Source: Saccoglossus kowalevskii
Taxonomy: Eukaryota > Hemichordata > Enteropneusta > Harrimaniidae
DNA: 10,884 nucleotides
Direction of reading: 5' to 3'
Assembly: GCF_000003605.2 (NCBI RefSeq)
Contig: NW_003121028.1
Location: 1-10,884 of the forward strand
Shown here: piece by piece, positions 1-7,924 of the stretch
How positions within the stretch are numbered: the stretch's first letter is position 1
How the letters are laid out: each line of letters starts with the position of its first letter
The notes under the pieces: generated by a model
The model's input: only the letters and a program-made list of their open reading frames with translations
The model's database searches: none
What the model was told of the DNA's origin: nothing
Position numbers and translations under genes: made by a program

Positions 1-1441
1 TGATAATAGGATTGTGTTCAAATAATAGAAGCTGAATTTTGGACTAACATTATGTAATTGAAACACAAAATATAAGTATTAGAGGGATTACAAAAGAGGC
101 TATAGTTAATATGGGCAGATGATTTGCTGGAGCTGTTGGTAAATTTATGTAATTGATTTTGCTATGACAATGTATACATGTATGAACAATTATGTGAATA
201 TAGTGTTGTGTGTTATAGGAAGTAGGTGATGTCTTACGTCTTTTGGTTATGTCATTTGAATCAAGAGGGTTAAAGTACTTGATCGGAAGGAATGATTATA
301 TTTGTTCTTTGGCAGTGAATTGCTTATTTGTACTTGACTGTGACCCACCCACCACTCGATTGTAATTTGGCCAGCTGCTATTAGACATCACTCAGCATGA
401 CTAGTTGGAAGACAACCATGTAAAAATAGTGCGAATAGAATAAACGTCTGTAATGAACAAGGAAAAAATAAAGTTTTTATTTTTTATCTTAACCATCAAT
501 ATACAACAAGTTTACAAAAAAATTCGAGTAAGAATAAAGTAAAAAGTTGAACCAATAGGAGATACAGGTGATGGTTAAATTATCTCGCCTGGAAGAAAAT
601 AATAAAACAAGTGGTAAGGATTATATATTGTAATGAATGATTTGAGTAATGTGTTGAGTAGAGGAATGTTCAATAGGAAGAACATTGTTGAAATGCTTTG
701 AATATGATTGGACTTTCCATAAATTAAATCTTGAGGCACATTGTAAATAACTAGTGAGAGGATGCTGAAAGCACTACCGTGCATTCAAGCATCCTCTCAA
801 TGAAAACACAGGTTATGCACATTATAATGAGGTAAATTAGTGTTGTAAACGGAGTGTCATGATTAAATCTGGTATGATGTGCATGGAACGACTCATGGTG
901 CAAAAGCAGATAAGTGTCGACGGAAGACCCAAATGATAGGTATCAGCACCGACCAGTTTGGTAATAGTCATATTGCCAAAAATACTATATCTTGTTGTTT
1001 TCAATAAGTATATGTGCAGCAACAATAAACTGTACAAAACCAGTAGTTAACTGTTTACAAGACAGTGTTATAGACCCATATCATGCAAAATTACAGGGTG
1101 TTGTACAAATATACCCCCTTACTTTTAGGCTATTGTATGTTCATCCAACTGTCCATTCAGAATGAATAAGAAATAAAGTAGGTGCAAAGAGACTATATGG
1201 AATGTATTTGAACTTCATAGAGTTATCAATGATGATATCAATTCCATCAGACTGATAGAACCGGTAAAAGTAATGAATTTATCGCATGGCAATGGTAATG
1301 TGTCAACTGACATATAATCGGAGTGAATTGACCATGTGCAAAAACAGCATTGTTGGTTTGCATAAGACAGCTCACATACATGCTATAAGGAATAAACTTC
1401 TTGTATCACCAATGACAGGGCTGTAAATGAGTCAACATCAA
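1..1441. repeat. Block A, copy 1 (direct repeat, truncated by window edge)
   Basis: This stretch is repeated in the same orientation at 9440-10884, with substitutions at about 2% in the first 540 bases plus small indels. Examples are a 5-bp insertion in copy 2 near 9622 and a 9-bp difference near 843. Homology starts at the first base of the window, so the true left end is outside. The block is AT-rich and poor in CpG. It holds no convincing gene: the minus-strand frames around 575-784 and 837-1037 are short and are disturbed by indels or stop changes between copies. It does contain a well-formed hairpin at 755-799. It may be intronic or intergenic host DNA that travelled with a large duplication. 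Confidence 0.9.
755..799. other. Hairpin in block A, copy 1
   Basis: A perfect 12-bp inverted repeat (TGAGAGGATGCT at 755-766 against 788-799) encloses a second nested stem. GAA 767-769 pairs with TTC 784-786 and GCAC 771-774 pairs with GTGC 779-782, leaving a 4-base TACC loop, one A.A mismatch and one bulged A at 787. The fold is identical in the second copy and lies in about 125 bases without differences. It is shorter than a typical animal microRNA precursor, so an RNA role is only a possibility. Confidence 0.6.
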
Positions 1442-2440
1442 ACCAGAAACATAGAATGTAAATGCATGGACCTGTTTGTACAGAATCCCAGTTCATCCCT
1501 CATTATTTATGTGGACTATGTTAAAAAGATCTCAAACCATTATGAGCCAATGAAAAACAAATTTGGTGTTTCCAGTATTAGAGTAAAAACTATTGGGTAG
1601 TTAGGCAGGGATTTATATTTAGATTTATTTTTTCCCCAAATGTTCAGTCTATATCAAATACAATCATTTTAAACAATTTTTTTTACATGATGATATTACT
1701 ATCAAATTTTGTTATTTAGAAAAAGGTAACTCATTTCCATAGTAATAAAATTAATAACAAATGACAACACATGTCATTGTTAAGGTTGAGATGAGTGGCA
1801 TGAACTGTTGATCGGTGGCACCATTTCAAAAATGGCAGCTGGCAGCTGGCAACAGAAAAACCTTCACTGTTGTACATGTGTGTGTAGTGAGCACAAGGAA
1901 TTGGCCCCTATCAGTTTCTGCCTAATAAATGACAGTTATGTACATTCCTGCTGTGGCCATTTACCTACAATAGCAACATCACAAGCATGATAAAAGCCCC
2001 CTGATGTACACATTGCAGCCTTTGCTGTTTCTTGCATGTGACAAAAATCCGCATAAATCACAAGAAACTTGTAGTGAACCAAACAATGATCATGAAAAAG
2101 TAAGAATGAATACAGCCAGCCATGCCAATGTGGTGAATCAAATGCAATTTCTTGCATGACTTTCTGCTCAGTATTATAGTGTGTGGTAGCCTATGCCGAA
2201 TAAACAATGGTGTGGTCACAAATGATCATGAAGATTAATCATGATCACATACTTCATATACATTATAACATTACATTAATGGGCAAAGACTATAAATCAT
2301 ATCCATGCCCCTAGACATGGCTACATCCGAGGTTATCATTTTGCCAATGCCATTCTTGCATGTCGTTATTGCTGGTTGCATTAATGTACAAGTATTTACA
2401 CATATCGGCCTTAATTGGTTTTAGATGCTATTTTATTGAG
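1442..2440. other. CpG-poor non-coding stretch
   Basis: No supported gene is present. It holds T- and A-rich runs, a short tandem GGCAGCT repeat near 1832, and a possible 52-codon frame from an ATG near 1832 (cysteine-rich, beginning MAAGSWQQK) with no splice or polyadenylation context. CpG is rare here, about half a dozen sites by eye in 1 kb, with many TG and CA dinucleotides. That is the usual signature of past cytosine methylation. Confidence 0.6.
2223..2247. repeat. Short inverted repeat
   Basis: The arms TGATCATGA (2223-2231) and TCATGATCA (2239-2247) are perfectly complementary around a 7-base spacer. Each arm contains a smaller palindrome of its own. It could form a cruciform or bind a dimeric factor. 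There is no context to choose. Confidence 0.5.
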
Positions 2441-3156
2441 ATGCATCGCGACAACTGTGGCCGTGAAGAACCGGTAGGTTAGGTAATTGTTACTAGTCGC
2501 ACCGTGCACACACATCATACGAGTTCACAGGCCATAGGCCTAGTAAATCGCTGTCATCATTTATATACGATGCAGTATTTATTTTTGGTCATTAGTTTCT
2601 CTGATTCATGACATCATGTGCCAACAAATCCTGAAAATTGCCTTTGCTAAGCGATGAGTCGTTTAGTACAAAACACTGAATGATCATAGCATGGTGTGCA
2701 GAGTTTTAGAGGTAAAGCAATTGTTAAGAATATATTAAAATTTGTGGAAAAGGGCAAAGGCTCTTACAATGTCTGTACGGCGTCCTAGGCAGGCTGGCAA
2801 AACAATCACGTCATCGAAAGATGCGTGTACGTGTACTGTAGACAATTTCCATGACGCTGCATTGCATGCGTAGAGTCAACGTCACGATTTCTGTGTATCA
2901 ATTTTTCTCCGCCTTTTTCAACAAATAATTCACTTTTTTCTCATGGGAAAACGTCGTCAATCATATTTTATTAGCCTGAACTTTGTCTTGACAGCGCAAA
3001 TTATACCCAAATAAACGTCTTTGAATGATTTCTGGCACCCAAAATTGATTCTCGACTCAGTCCTAATTACGCGTTTAGGAATGACCTGGTGATCCAAAAT
3101 TGACCCCGAATGAAAATACTGCCGCCTACGGCGGGTCCCGGGATCATTGCGTCCAG
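2441..3156. other. CpG-richer non-coding stretch left of the B units
   Basis: From about 2440 the CpG density rises several-fold compared with the preceding kilobase. The only reading frame of note is a 35-codon one at about 2769-2876 on the plus strand (starts MSVRRPRQAGK), too short to call. A small hairpin with CCGCC/GGCGG arms and a 3-base loop sits near 3122-3134, just before the B1 boundary. I see no gene, RNA gene or mobile element end here. Confidence 0.5.
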
Positions 3157-3359
3157 TTTAAAAATATGTTTTTTATATGCGGTCCCACGCCCTTTTAGCT
3201 ATTATCACTGATTATTCACCGCTGGAGTGATTAATATTCCAAATTTTGCCGTGCGTCTCTAATAATCAACATATCGAGCCACTAGACTGAATTAATGATA
3301 TCATTAAAAAAAACAAAAAAAACATTGACGATTAGACAGAAATCGTTCGTTTATGGCCT

Positions 3360-3377
3360 CGACCGTACACATGGTCG
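3360..3377. other. Imperfect palindrome in leader of B1
   Basis: The arms CGACC and GGTCG flank an 8-base centre. The whole 18 bp is nearly its own reverse complement. It is unchanged in the second unit at 6473-6490. It may be a dimer binding site, but no function can be shown. Confidence 0.4.
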
Positions 3378-3468
3378 ATAAGACTCGATTTTCAAGGACG
3401 CGGGTACAGTCTCTTTTTTTGTTCTCAATAAACTAAAATACCATGGGAGTGTGTAAATTCCGATAGCC

Positions 3469-3502
3469 GGGTTACCGCGAAAGAGGTTGGGTTACCACGA
3501 AA
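3469..3502. repeat. Two GGGTTACC-type direct repeats, B1
   Basis: GGGTTACCGCGAAA at 3469-3482 recurs as GGGTTACCACGAAA at 3489-3502, a 20-base period with one mismatch. The pair is kept in the second unit at 6592-6605 and 6612-6625. It could be a repeated binding site or the remnant of a small tandem repeat. Confidence 0.6.
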
Positions 3503-3565
3503 TATACAACCGTTGTTGTGAGATCACCGCAACAATTATGGGGGGAGAATACCGCCAAAATTATC

Positions 3566-4150
3566 TCAGCATTTCTCCCATCGTTTGATGCAGCTCTGGA
3601 CACCGTTTTTGTAAAACACCCCAGGTTGGTCGTCTAACCACGTCGTAACCTTAGAAATCCAGGCTGCATCATCTGGGAAATGCTTCCCTTTCAAAAAAAC
3701 TTCATGGCTGGGAAGAGTAAGGGGGTGGAGGAGGAATTCATAGCCACACGCCCGTGCTTCTGATCTGGCGACATGTGAGTTGTAGACCAGAGCGTTGTCC
3801 TGCAGGAGGAGGATGCCTTTGCTGATCTTGCCCCGCCTCTTGATTTTGATAGCTTCTCTTAATTTCATCAAAAGTGAAGCGCAATAGGCTCCTGATATTG
3901 TGGTACCCTTTGCCAGGAAATCTGTCATCACTACTCCGTCCTGGTCCCAGGAGACTGTGAGCATGACCTTGCCAGCAGAGGGCTGCACCCTTGCCATCTT
4001 TGTAGGTGATTAGTGCTTCCACTGAATTGACTGGGCACTGGTCTTTGGATCATAGTGATGGACCCAAGTTTCATCCTGTGTAATCAGTCTTTTGAAAAAC
4101 CTTGACTCATCTTCTTGGTATTGATGATTTGGAAATAAACTTTGTATGGC
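3566..4150 (-). pseudogene. Mariner-family transposase remnant, B1 (inactive)
   Basis: This encodes the C-terminal two thirds of a Tc1/mariner DDE transposase, the enzyme that cuts and pastes its own element at TA sites. Reading the minus strand from about 4150, one sees the RFFKRLITQDETWVHHYDP region with the first catalytic Asp at 4073-4075, then QPSAGKVM, then SWDQDG, then LLLQDNA with the second catalytic Asp at 3797-3799, and it ends RWEKC-stop at 3566. The N-terminal helix-turn-helix DNA-binding domains (about half of the usual 340-350 residues) are absent. The PDLAPSDY region that carries the third catalytic Asp is deleted: HPLTLPS runs straight into HEVFLKGKHF. An in-frame TAA at 4010-4012 interrupts this copy. 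No terminal inverted repeats were found. It is a dead fragment. Family recognition is firm; the subfamily is uncertain. Confidence 0.9.
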
Positions 4151-4194
4151 TTAACACCCATGGAAATAATACCATGTATGAAGTAAACACACAT

Positions 4195-4381
4195 TTATCA
4201 AGCGCGGGGATGCAGATATAAACTGGAACGGCCCAATGTTTGCCCGGCATATTTCGTAACCTCCCGCATCAGTTTAGGAAAATTTCTTAGAAGCAAGTCA
4301 TGCACGGAACTTGCAGAACTAGTCGATTTGTCGGTCCCTTTGCGTATACGTCGAAACTAGGTCGGGTCCTACCAATACACA
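4195..4381. other. 187-bp block identical in both units, possible exon (strand unresolved)
   Basis: These 187 bases match 7326-7512 without a single difference, while the adjoining mariner remnant differs at 2.4%. It is open on both strands. On the plus strand a frame reads through RYKLERPNVCPAYFVTSRIS and stops at TAG about 20 bases before the block ends. On the minus strand a frame runs from next to that position, through LLLRNFPKLMREVTKYAGQT, to paired stops TGA TAA at the other edge. Composition is CpG-rich compared with the AT-rich flank. I recognise no protein family in either. A weak acceptor (TCAAG) borders the plus-strand reading and a weak one (CCTAG) borders the minus-strand reading. 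It may be an exon, but identity alone may also reflect gene conversion. Confidence 0.35.
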
Positions 4382-4801
4382 CTGAATATTGAAATTTCAA
4401 TATAAAAAATTTCAATTTAGACTTGTGCACTATGCAATGTTGAATTCATCACATATTGTGATTATGTGCCGCAGCTAATCTAATTTTCTATAACGTATTT
4501 TTGTATTTCAATTCGACAAATGTGCAATTTGAAAATATGGGTAAAATTCAATTTCCGTTGTCGTTGTCGTTTTCAATATTGAGAAATGATTTTTTTTGCA
4601 TAATAATATTTACTTTATGTGCCATGTATTTTATATAATGAAGGTTTCACGAATTAAAACACGGTGTAAATGTATGTGCCCGGAGTGTGTCTGCCATAAC
4701 GTCAAACCAACTCCACGCATAAACCGAATTACCGAATATTGTTTAAAGTGATTTTTAAAAAAGTTGTTTTAATTTCTAAAGTACATTAAATTTAATTTTA
4801 G
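4382..4801. other. AT-rich probable intron or spacer, B1
   Basis: The stretch between the conserved block and the 70-codon exon is strongly AT-rich with no open frame. It begins with a perfect 18-bp palindrome (4386-4403) and ends in a T-rich tract and AG (TTTAATTTTAG at 4791-4801) that looks like a 3' splice site. In B2 the same stretch has several small indels, for example loss of one GTCGTT repeat near 4564, as expected of non-coding DNA. Confidence 0.45.
4386..4403. repeat. Perfect 18-bp palindrome, B1
   Basis: ATATTGAAATTTCAATAT equals its own reverse complement and is unchanged in the second unit at 7517-7534. It is followed by another TTTCAATTT echo. In so AT-rich a region it could be chance or a dimer binding site. 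Confidence 0.5.
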
Positions 4802-5014
4802 TTGATCGACATTTCTACTGGCCAGGAAACATCTTTTGAAATGGATCTTACGAAACGCGGATTACATATTTTGACTCGAAACTCCGCCGGCGTTCCCAAT
4901 AAATTAGAGAACGTACTGTTCGACTGCGAAACGCGCACTGTGACGAAATTGAACAGGCTGTTGTCCAAATGTTTGTTGAGTGGCCGTGATTACAGCCATA
5001 TTGCATTTACATGA
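4802..5014 (+). CDS. Candidate 3'-terminal coding exon, 70 codons, unknown protein (B1)
   Basis: The frame opens directly after a splice-acceptor-like TTTAATTTTAG, begins at a TTG codon (so it is a phase-0 internal start rather than initiation), and ends at TGA 5012-5014. AATAAA follows at 5064-5069. Against copy B2 the exon differs at six positions, all third codon positions (codons 15, 16, 17, 20, 36, 55). Five are silent and one is Glu/Asp. The neighbouring dead transposase shows nearly all replacement changes, so this contrast suggests protein-level selection. The peptide is mixed and soluble-looking, with Lys/Arg clusters (LTKRGLHILTRNSAG) and two cysteines (codons 42 and 57), and no membrane segment. 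I recognise no family. The antisense strand is also open from 4989 to 4798 with its wobble positions in register, but there two of the six changes would be Phe to Leu. The upstream exon is not identified. Confidence 0.45.
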   Translation: MIDISTGQETSFEMDLTKRGLHILTRNSAGVPNKLENVLFDCETRTVTKLNRLLSKCLLSGRDYSHIAFT

Positions 5015-5025
5015 CATTTACATGA
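5004..5025. repeat. 11-bp tandem repeat spanning the stop codon
   Basis: CATTTACATGA occurs twice back to back (5004-5014, 5015-5025). The first copy contains the TGA stop of the 70-codon exon. It is also present in B2 at 8127-8148, so it predates the unit duplication. Confidence 0.6.
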
Positions 5026-5063
5026 ATGTCGGGCGTAGTTCACGCGATACCGACACACATACC

Positions 5064-5069
5064 AATAAA
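5064..5069 (+). terminator. Polyadenylation signal after 70-codon exon, B1
   Basis: AATAAA lies 50 bases after the TGA stop and is kept at 8187-8192 in B2. It is well placed to end a transcript carrying the preceding exon. Confidence 0.4.
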
Positions 5070-5237
5070 AGTACTAAAACAGAACAATATAAAGCGCAGA
5101 TAGATACGCTGTTCTGGTGGCAGTGACTCTTTAAAGTATTTTTCATGCAATAGAATAAACAGTTATGGTTACTAGGATATATGAAAGCAATATGAGTTCG
5201 AGAGTTAATATCTTTCTTTCGACATAATTATACTTAC

Positions 5238-5337
5238 CGATAGTCATAAGTAAAATCATGTTGCTGATTGTTCGGTGTGACGAACATACGATTGTTGCTA
5301 TCACCAATAGTATGATAAACTTATACTGTGTTGCCAT
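5238..5337 (-). CDS. Candidate first exon with signal peptide, B1 (minus strand)
   Basis: On the minus strand an ATG at 5337-5335 (followed by G, a fair start context) opens MATQYKFIILLVIATIVCSS, a typical secretory leader: short polar start, hydrophobic core, then small residues. The exon ends at 5238 against TCG|GTAAGTA, an excellent 5' splice site. A possible acceptor, TTGTTCTGTTTTAG, ends at 5074, making a 164-bp intron. Joining them gives only a short further frame of about 18 codons. In B2 the exon is 4 bases longer, so everything after the hydrophobic core is read in another frame. This argues against conserved function in at least one copy. Low confidence. Confidence 0.2.
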
Positions 5338-5647
5338 AACGTCAACTTTATTATACAGTGTTTAATACACCGTATATCAATGTTGTAATTCAGCGGTGTA
5401 TCACGCCTGTCAATACACGATTGTGATTGGATGAGATTTAGTTTAAATTTCTGCATGCCGGTCTGAATACCTGATATGGTATTATAAATGAGTAAGACAA
5501 ATTTTGTATTATTAAAAAAATTAGTTGTCATTTATCTACCATGCACGACCATATAGGTTTCATCTATCGGGTAGTTTATTCCATATATAATCATACGCCA
5601 ACAGCTGCTGTGATTTGCATTCAATAAATACGCCAAAGCTTTGTAGC
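5338..5647. other. Non-coding spacer, B1
   Basis: AT-rich DNA without a supported gene. A minus-strand frame (5301-5531) lacks a domain or signal and loses its continuation in B2. The spacer includes a stray AATAAA near 5623, overlapping the start of the next reading frame. Confidence 0.4.
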
Positions 5648-5911
5648 ATGCACTGCACGCAGTGTCCATTGTTCTCAAAACATTCCCTCGTTCAAAACAA
5701 TAATGGTATATGTAAACTGGTGGTTGTTGTGTGTAAGCTTTTGGCTGGCATTAAGCGTTTGCAATTGCGAGGAAATATTGTTACAAGTATTTCTTTTATT
5801 GCAGCCAGTATCATACATGATAGAGGTATTGATTTCAGCCAAGCACTTGATAAACGTGTTCCATATTTGTTACATAATTCGTCTTACGAAACTACTGTGA
5901 ACATTTCTTAA
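5648..5911 (+). CDS. Candidate 87-codon small protein of unknown family, B1
   Basis: The first ATG in the frame is 5648-5650 (A at -3) and the frame ends at TAA 5909-5911. An AATAAA lies 124 bases on at 6035-6040. The N-terminus has a CxxC-like MHCTQCPLFSK, then a hydrophobic run with valines, then RLQLRGN, and a hydrophilic tail with KR near residue 71 and an NSS glycosylation-type sequon. B2 has the same length with one replacement (Asn/Lys) and one silent Leu change. Inside it, GTAAGC at 5733 and a pyrimidine tract ending TTGCAG at 5804 could define a 72-bp intron. Its length is a multiple of three, so the frame survives with or without splicing. The low divergence also covers flanking non-coding DNA, so it does not prove coding. 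No homologue recognised. Confidence 0.3.
   Translation: MHCTQCPLFSKHSLVQNNNGICKLVVVVCKLLAGIKRLQLRGNIVTSISFIAASIIHDRGIDFSQALDKRVPYLLHNSSYETTVNIS
5733..5804 (+). other. Possible 72-bp intron, B1
   Basis: It begins GTAAGC and ends with TTTCTTTTATTGCAG, a good pyrimidine tract and acceptor. The size matches the clearer 73-bp mini-intron at 6139-6211. The B2 counterpart is 8860-8931, with one base difference. Both spliced and unspliced readings keep the 87-codon frame open, so the sequence alone cannot decide. Confidence 0.35.
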
Positions 5912-6034
5912 TATCCGACTGTAACTGTGTTTTGAATTAGTTTTGAGCTTTGGAGCTCGTGTTTTTGTTTTTGTTTATTATTTGTTTTGTTCTGTATGAA
6001 CATTTTTATTATTTTTATGTGGATATTAAGAGTT

Positions 6035-6040
6035 AATAAA
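6035..6040 (+). terminator. Polyadenylation signal after 87-codon frame, B1
   Basis: AATAAA is preceded by a long T-rich tail (GTTTTTGTTTTTG and similar), giving a plausible 3' untranslated region of about 150 bases. It is kept at 9162-9167 in B2. Confidence 0.35.
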
Positions 6041-6075
6041 TATTATCATTGGAAATCGCAATGTCACGCGTTAAG

Positions 6076-6083
6076 TGACGTCA
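6076..6083. promoter_or_regulatory. Perfect CRE octamer, B1
   Basis: TGACGTCA is the full palindromic site bound by CREB/ATF bZIP factors. It lies 62 bases before a strong splice donor and is preserved at 9203-9210 in B2. It may mark a promoter whose first exon ends at 6138. No TATA box is evident. Confidence 0.35.
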
Positions 6084-6138
6084 TCCCGGTGCACTGGTTG
6101 ATGTGCTAGTTTTTTCAAATAGTATAGCTGGAATAACG

Positions 6139-6211
6139 GTAAGTGAAATTTTAATTAAAAATAATAATAAAGAAAATAATAATTATTTTTTCTTTCTAAT
6201 CCCACTCTTAG
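6139..6211 (+). other. 73-bp mini-intron, B1
   Basis: GTAAGTG follows ACG at 6139. The end has TTTTTTCTTTCTAATCCC and CTCTTAG at 6211, that is a pyrimidine tract containing a CTAAT branch-point-like motif. It is identical in B2 (9266-9338). The flanking exon sequence has no long open frame, so it would sit in a 5' leader or a non-coding transcript. Confidence 0.45.
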
Positions 6212-6472
6212 TCCATTGTTCCTATGTAATCGTTATCAGCAGCTTATTTGATGTTTACTTTATTATTATATACCCAGTTTAAAAATATGTTTTTTATATG
6301 CGGTCCCACGCCCTTTCAGCTATTATCACTGATTATTCGCCGCTGGAGTGATTAATATTCCAAATTTTGCCGTGCGTCTCTAATAATCAACATATCGAGC
6401 CACTAGACTGAAATAATGATATCATTAAAAAAACCCATTGACGATTAGACAGAAATCGTTCGTTTATGGCCT

Positions 6473-6490
6473 CGACCGTACACATGGTCG
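6473..6490. other. Imperfect palindrome in leader of B2
   Basis: Unchanged counterpart of 3360-3377: CGACC and GGTCG arms with an 8-base centre. Confidence 0.4.
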
Positions 6491-6591
6491 ATAAGACTCG
6501 ATTTTCAAGGACGCGGGTAGACTTGCATACAGTCCCTATTTTTTTTCTCAATAAAATAAAATATCATGGGAGTGTGTAAATTCCGAAAGCC

Positions 6592-6625
6592 GGGTTACCG
6601 CGAAAGAGGTTGGGTTACCACGAAA
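6592..6625. repeat. Two GGGTTACC-type direct repeats, B2
   Basis: Both 14-base motifs and their 20-base spacing are kept from B1, although nearby bases differ. Confidence 0.6.
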
Positions 6626-6694
6626 TAAACAACCCTTGTTGTGAGATCACCACAACAATTATGGGGGGGGGGGGAGAATACCGCCAAAATTATC

Positions 6695-7276
6695 TCAGCA
6701 TTTCTCCCATCGTTTGATGCAGCTCTGGACACCGTTTTTGTAAAACACCCCAGGTTGGTCCTCTAACCACGTCGTAACCTTAGAAATCCAGGCTGCATCA
6801 TCTGGGAAATGCTTCCCTTTCAAAAAAACTTCATGGCTGGGAAGAGTAAGGGGGTGGATGAGGAATTCATAGCCACACGCCCGTGCTTCTGATCTGGAGA
6901 CATGTGAGTTGTAGACCAGAGCGTTGTACTGTAGGAGGAGGATGCCTTTGCTGATCTTGCCCCGCCTCTTGATTTTGATAGCTTCTCTTAATTTCATCAA
7001 AAGTGAAGCGTAATAGGCTCCTGATATTGTGGTACCCTTTGCCAGGAAATCTGTCATCACTACTCCGTCCTGGTCCTAGGAGACTGTGAGCATGACCTTG
7101 CCAGCAGAGGGCTGCATCTTTGCCATCTTTGTAGGTGATGTGTGCTTCCACTGAATTGACTGGGCTCTGGTCTTTGGATCATAGTGATGGACCAAAGTTT
7201 CATCCTGTGTAATCAGTCTTTTGAAAAACCTTGACTCATCTTCTTGGTATTGATGATTTGGAAATAAACTTTGCAT
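6695..7276 (-). pseudogene. Mariner-family transposase remnant, B2 (inactive)
   Basis: This is the duplicate of the B1 remnant, with the same missing N-terminus and the same deletion of the third-Asp region. It carries its own additional damage. A TAG at 7076-7078 replaces the Trp of SWDQDG. The second catalytic Asp has become Tyr (codon 6926-6928, QYNA). The Trp of DETW is Leu (7193-7195). The TAA seen in B1 is a Thr codon here (7139-7141), so the frame from 7276 to 7079 is open. The first catalytic Asp (7202-7204) remains. About a dozen codons are replaced and only about one is silent relative to B1, as expected for neutral decay after duplication. Confidence 0.9.
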
Positions 7277-7325
7277 GGCTTAACACCCATGGAAATAATA
7301 CCATGTATGAAGTAAACACACAAAC

Positions 7326-7512
7326 TTATCAAGCGCGGGGATGCAGATATAAACTGGAACGGCCCAATGTTTGCCCGGCATATTTCGTAACCTCCCGCAT
7401 CAGTTTAGGAAAATTTCTTAGAAGCAAGTCATGCACGGAACTTGCAGAACTAGTCGATTTGTCGGTCCCTTTGCGTATACGTCGAAACTAGGTCGGGTCC
7501 TACCAATACACA
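7326..7512. other. 187-bp block identical in both units, B2 copy
   Basis: Exact copy of 4195-4381. The plus-strand frame extends further upstream here than in B1, because a small indel near 7322 removes an in-frame TAA. The minus-strand frame has the same ends as in B1. Strand and function remain unresolved. Confidence 0.35.
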
Positions 7513-7924
7513 TTGAATATTGAAATTTCAATATAAAAATTTTCAATTTAGACTTGTGCGCTATGCAATGTTGAATTCATCACATATTGTGATTATGTGC
7601 CGCAGCTAATGTAATTTTCTATAACGTATTTTTGTATTTCAATTCGACAAATGTGCAATTTGAAATTATGGGTAAAATTTAATTTCCGTTGTCGTTTTCA
7701 ATATTGAGAAATGATTTTTTTGCATAATAATATTTACTTTATGTGCCATGTATTTTATATAATGAAGGTTTCACGAATTAAAACACGGTGTAAATGTATG
7801 TGCCCGGGGTGTGTCTGCCATAACGTCAAATCAACTCCACGCATAAACCGAATTACCGAATATTGTTTAAAGTGATTTTAAGAAAGTTGTTTTAATTTCT
7901 AAAGTACATTAAATTTAATTTTAG
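7513..7924. other. AT-rich probable intron or spacer, B2
   Basis: It corresponds to 4382-4801, with the 18-bp palindrome at 7517-7534 and the same T-rich acceptor-like end (TTTAATTTTAG). Small indels relative to B1 fit non-coding DNA. Confidence 0.45.

Larger units (their letters stand above)
3157..6277. repeat. Unit B, copy 1 (3.1-kb tandem duplication)
   Basis: It is 3121 bp, followed directly and in the same orientation by copy 2 at 6278. Both copies begin TTTAAAAATATG. The four bases before copy 1 (3153-3156), before copy 2 (6274-6277) and at the end of copy 2 (9402-9405) are all CCAG. This is the microhomology expected when a duplication arises by template switching or unequal exchange. 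There are no terminal inverted repeats or target site duplications, so the unit is not itself a recognisable transposon. The mariner remnant sits at the same place in both copies, so it was inserted before the duplication. Confidence 0.93.

Noticed and set aside
575-784. Minus-strand 69-codon hydrophobic frame in block A, with a longer partner at 9959-10231
   Set aside because: Its stop is lost in the second copy, only four informative changes exist, the start lies inside the hairpin, and there is no splice, domain or polyadenylation context.
837-1037. Minus-strand frame in block A and its partner 10284-10502
   Set aside because: Indels between the copies shift the reading frame, so the proteins end differently; no sign of selection.
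1808-1990. Plus-strand cysteine-rich 60-codon frame
   Set aside because: Single copy in the window, so no conservation test is possible; no family resemblance; the opposite strand is open over part of it, which suggests chance.
3738-4022. Minus-strand 94-codon frame (and 6867-7151)
   Set aside because: It overlaps the mariner transposase in another frame; the transposase motifs are clear, so this is a shadow.
6663-6674. Run of 12 G (6 in B1) as a quadruplex element
   Set aside because: It is a single homopolymer run without the other G tracts needed for an ordinary intramolecular quadruplex; ordinary slippage explains the length difference.
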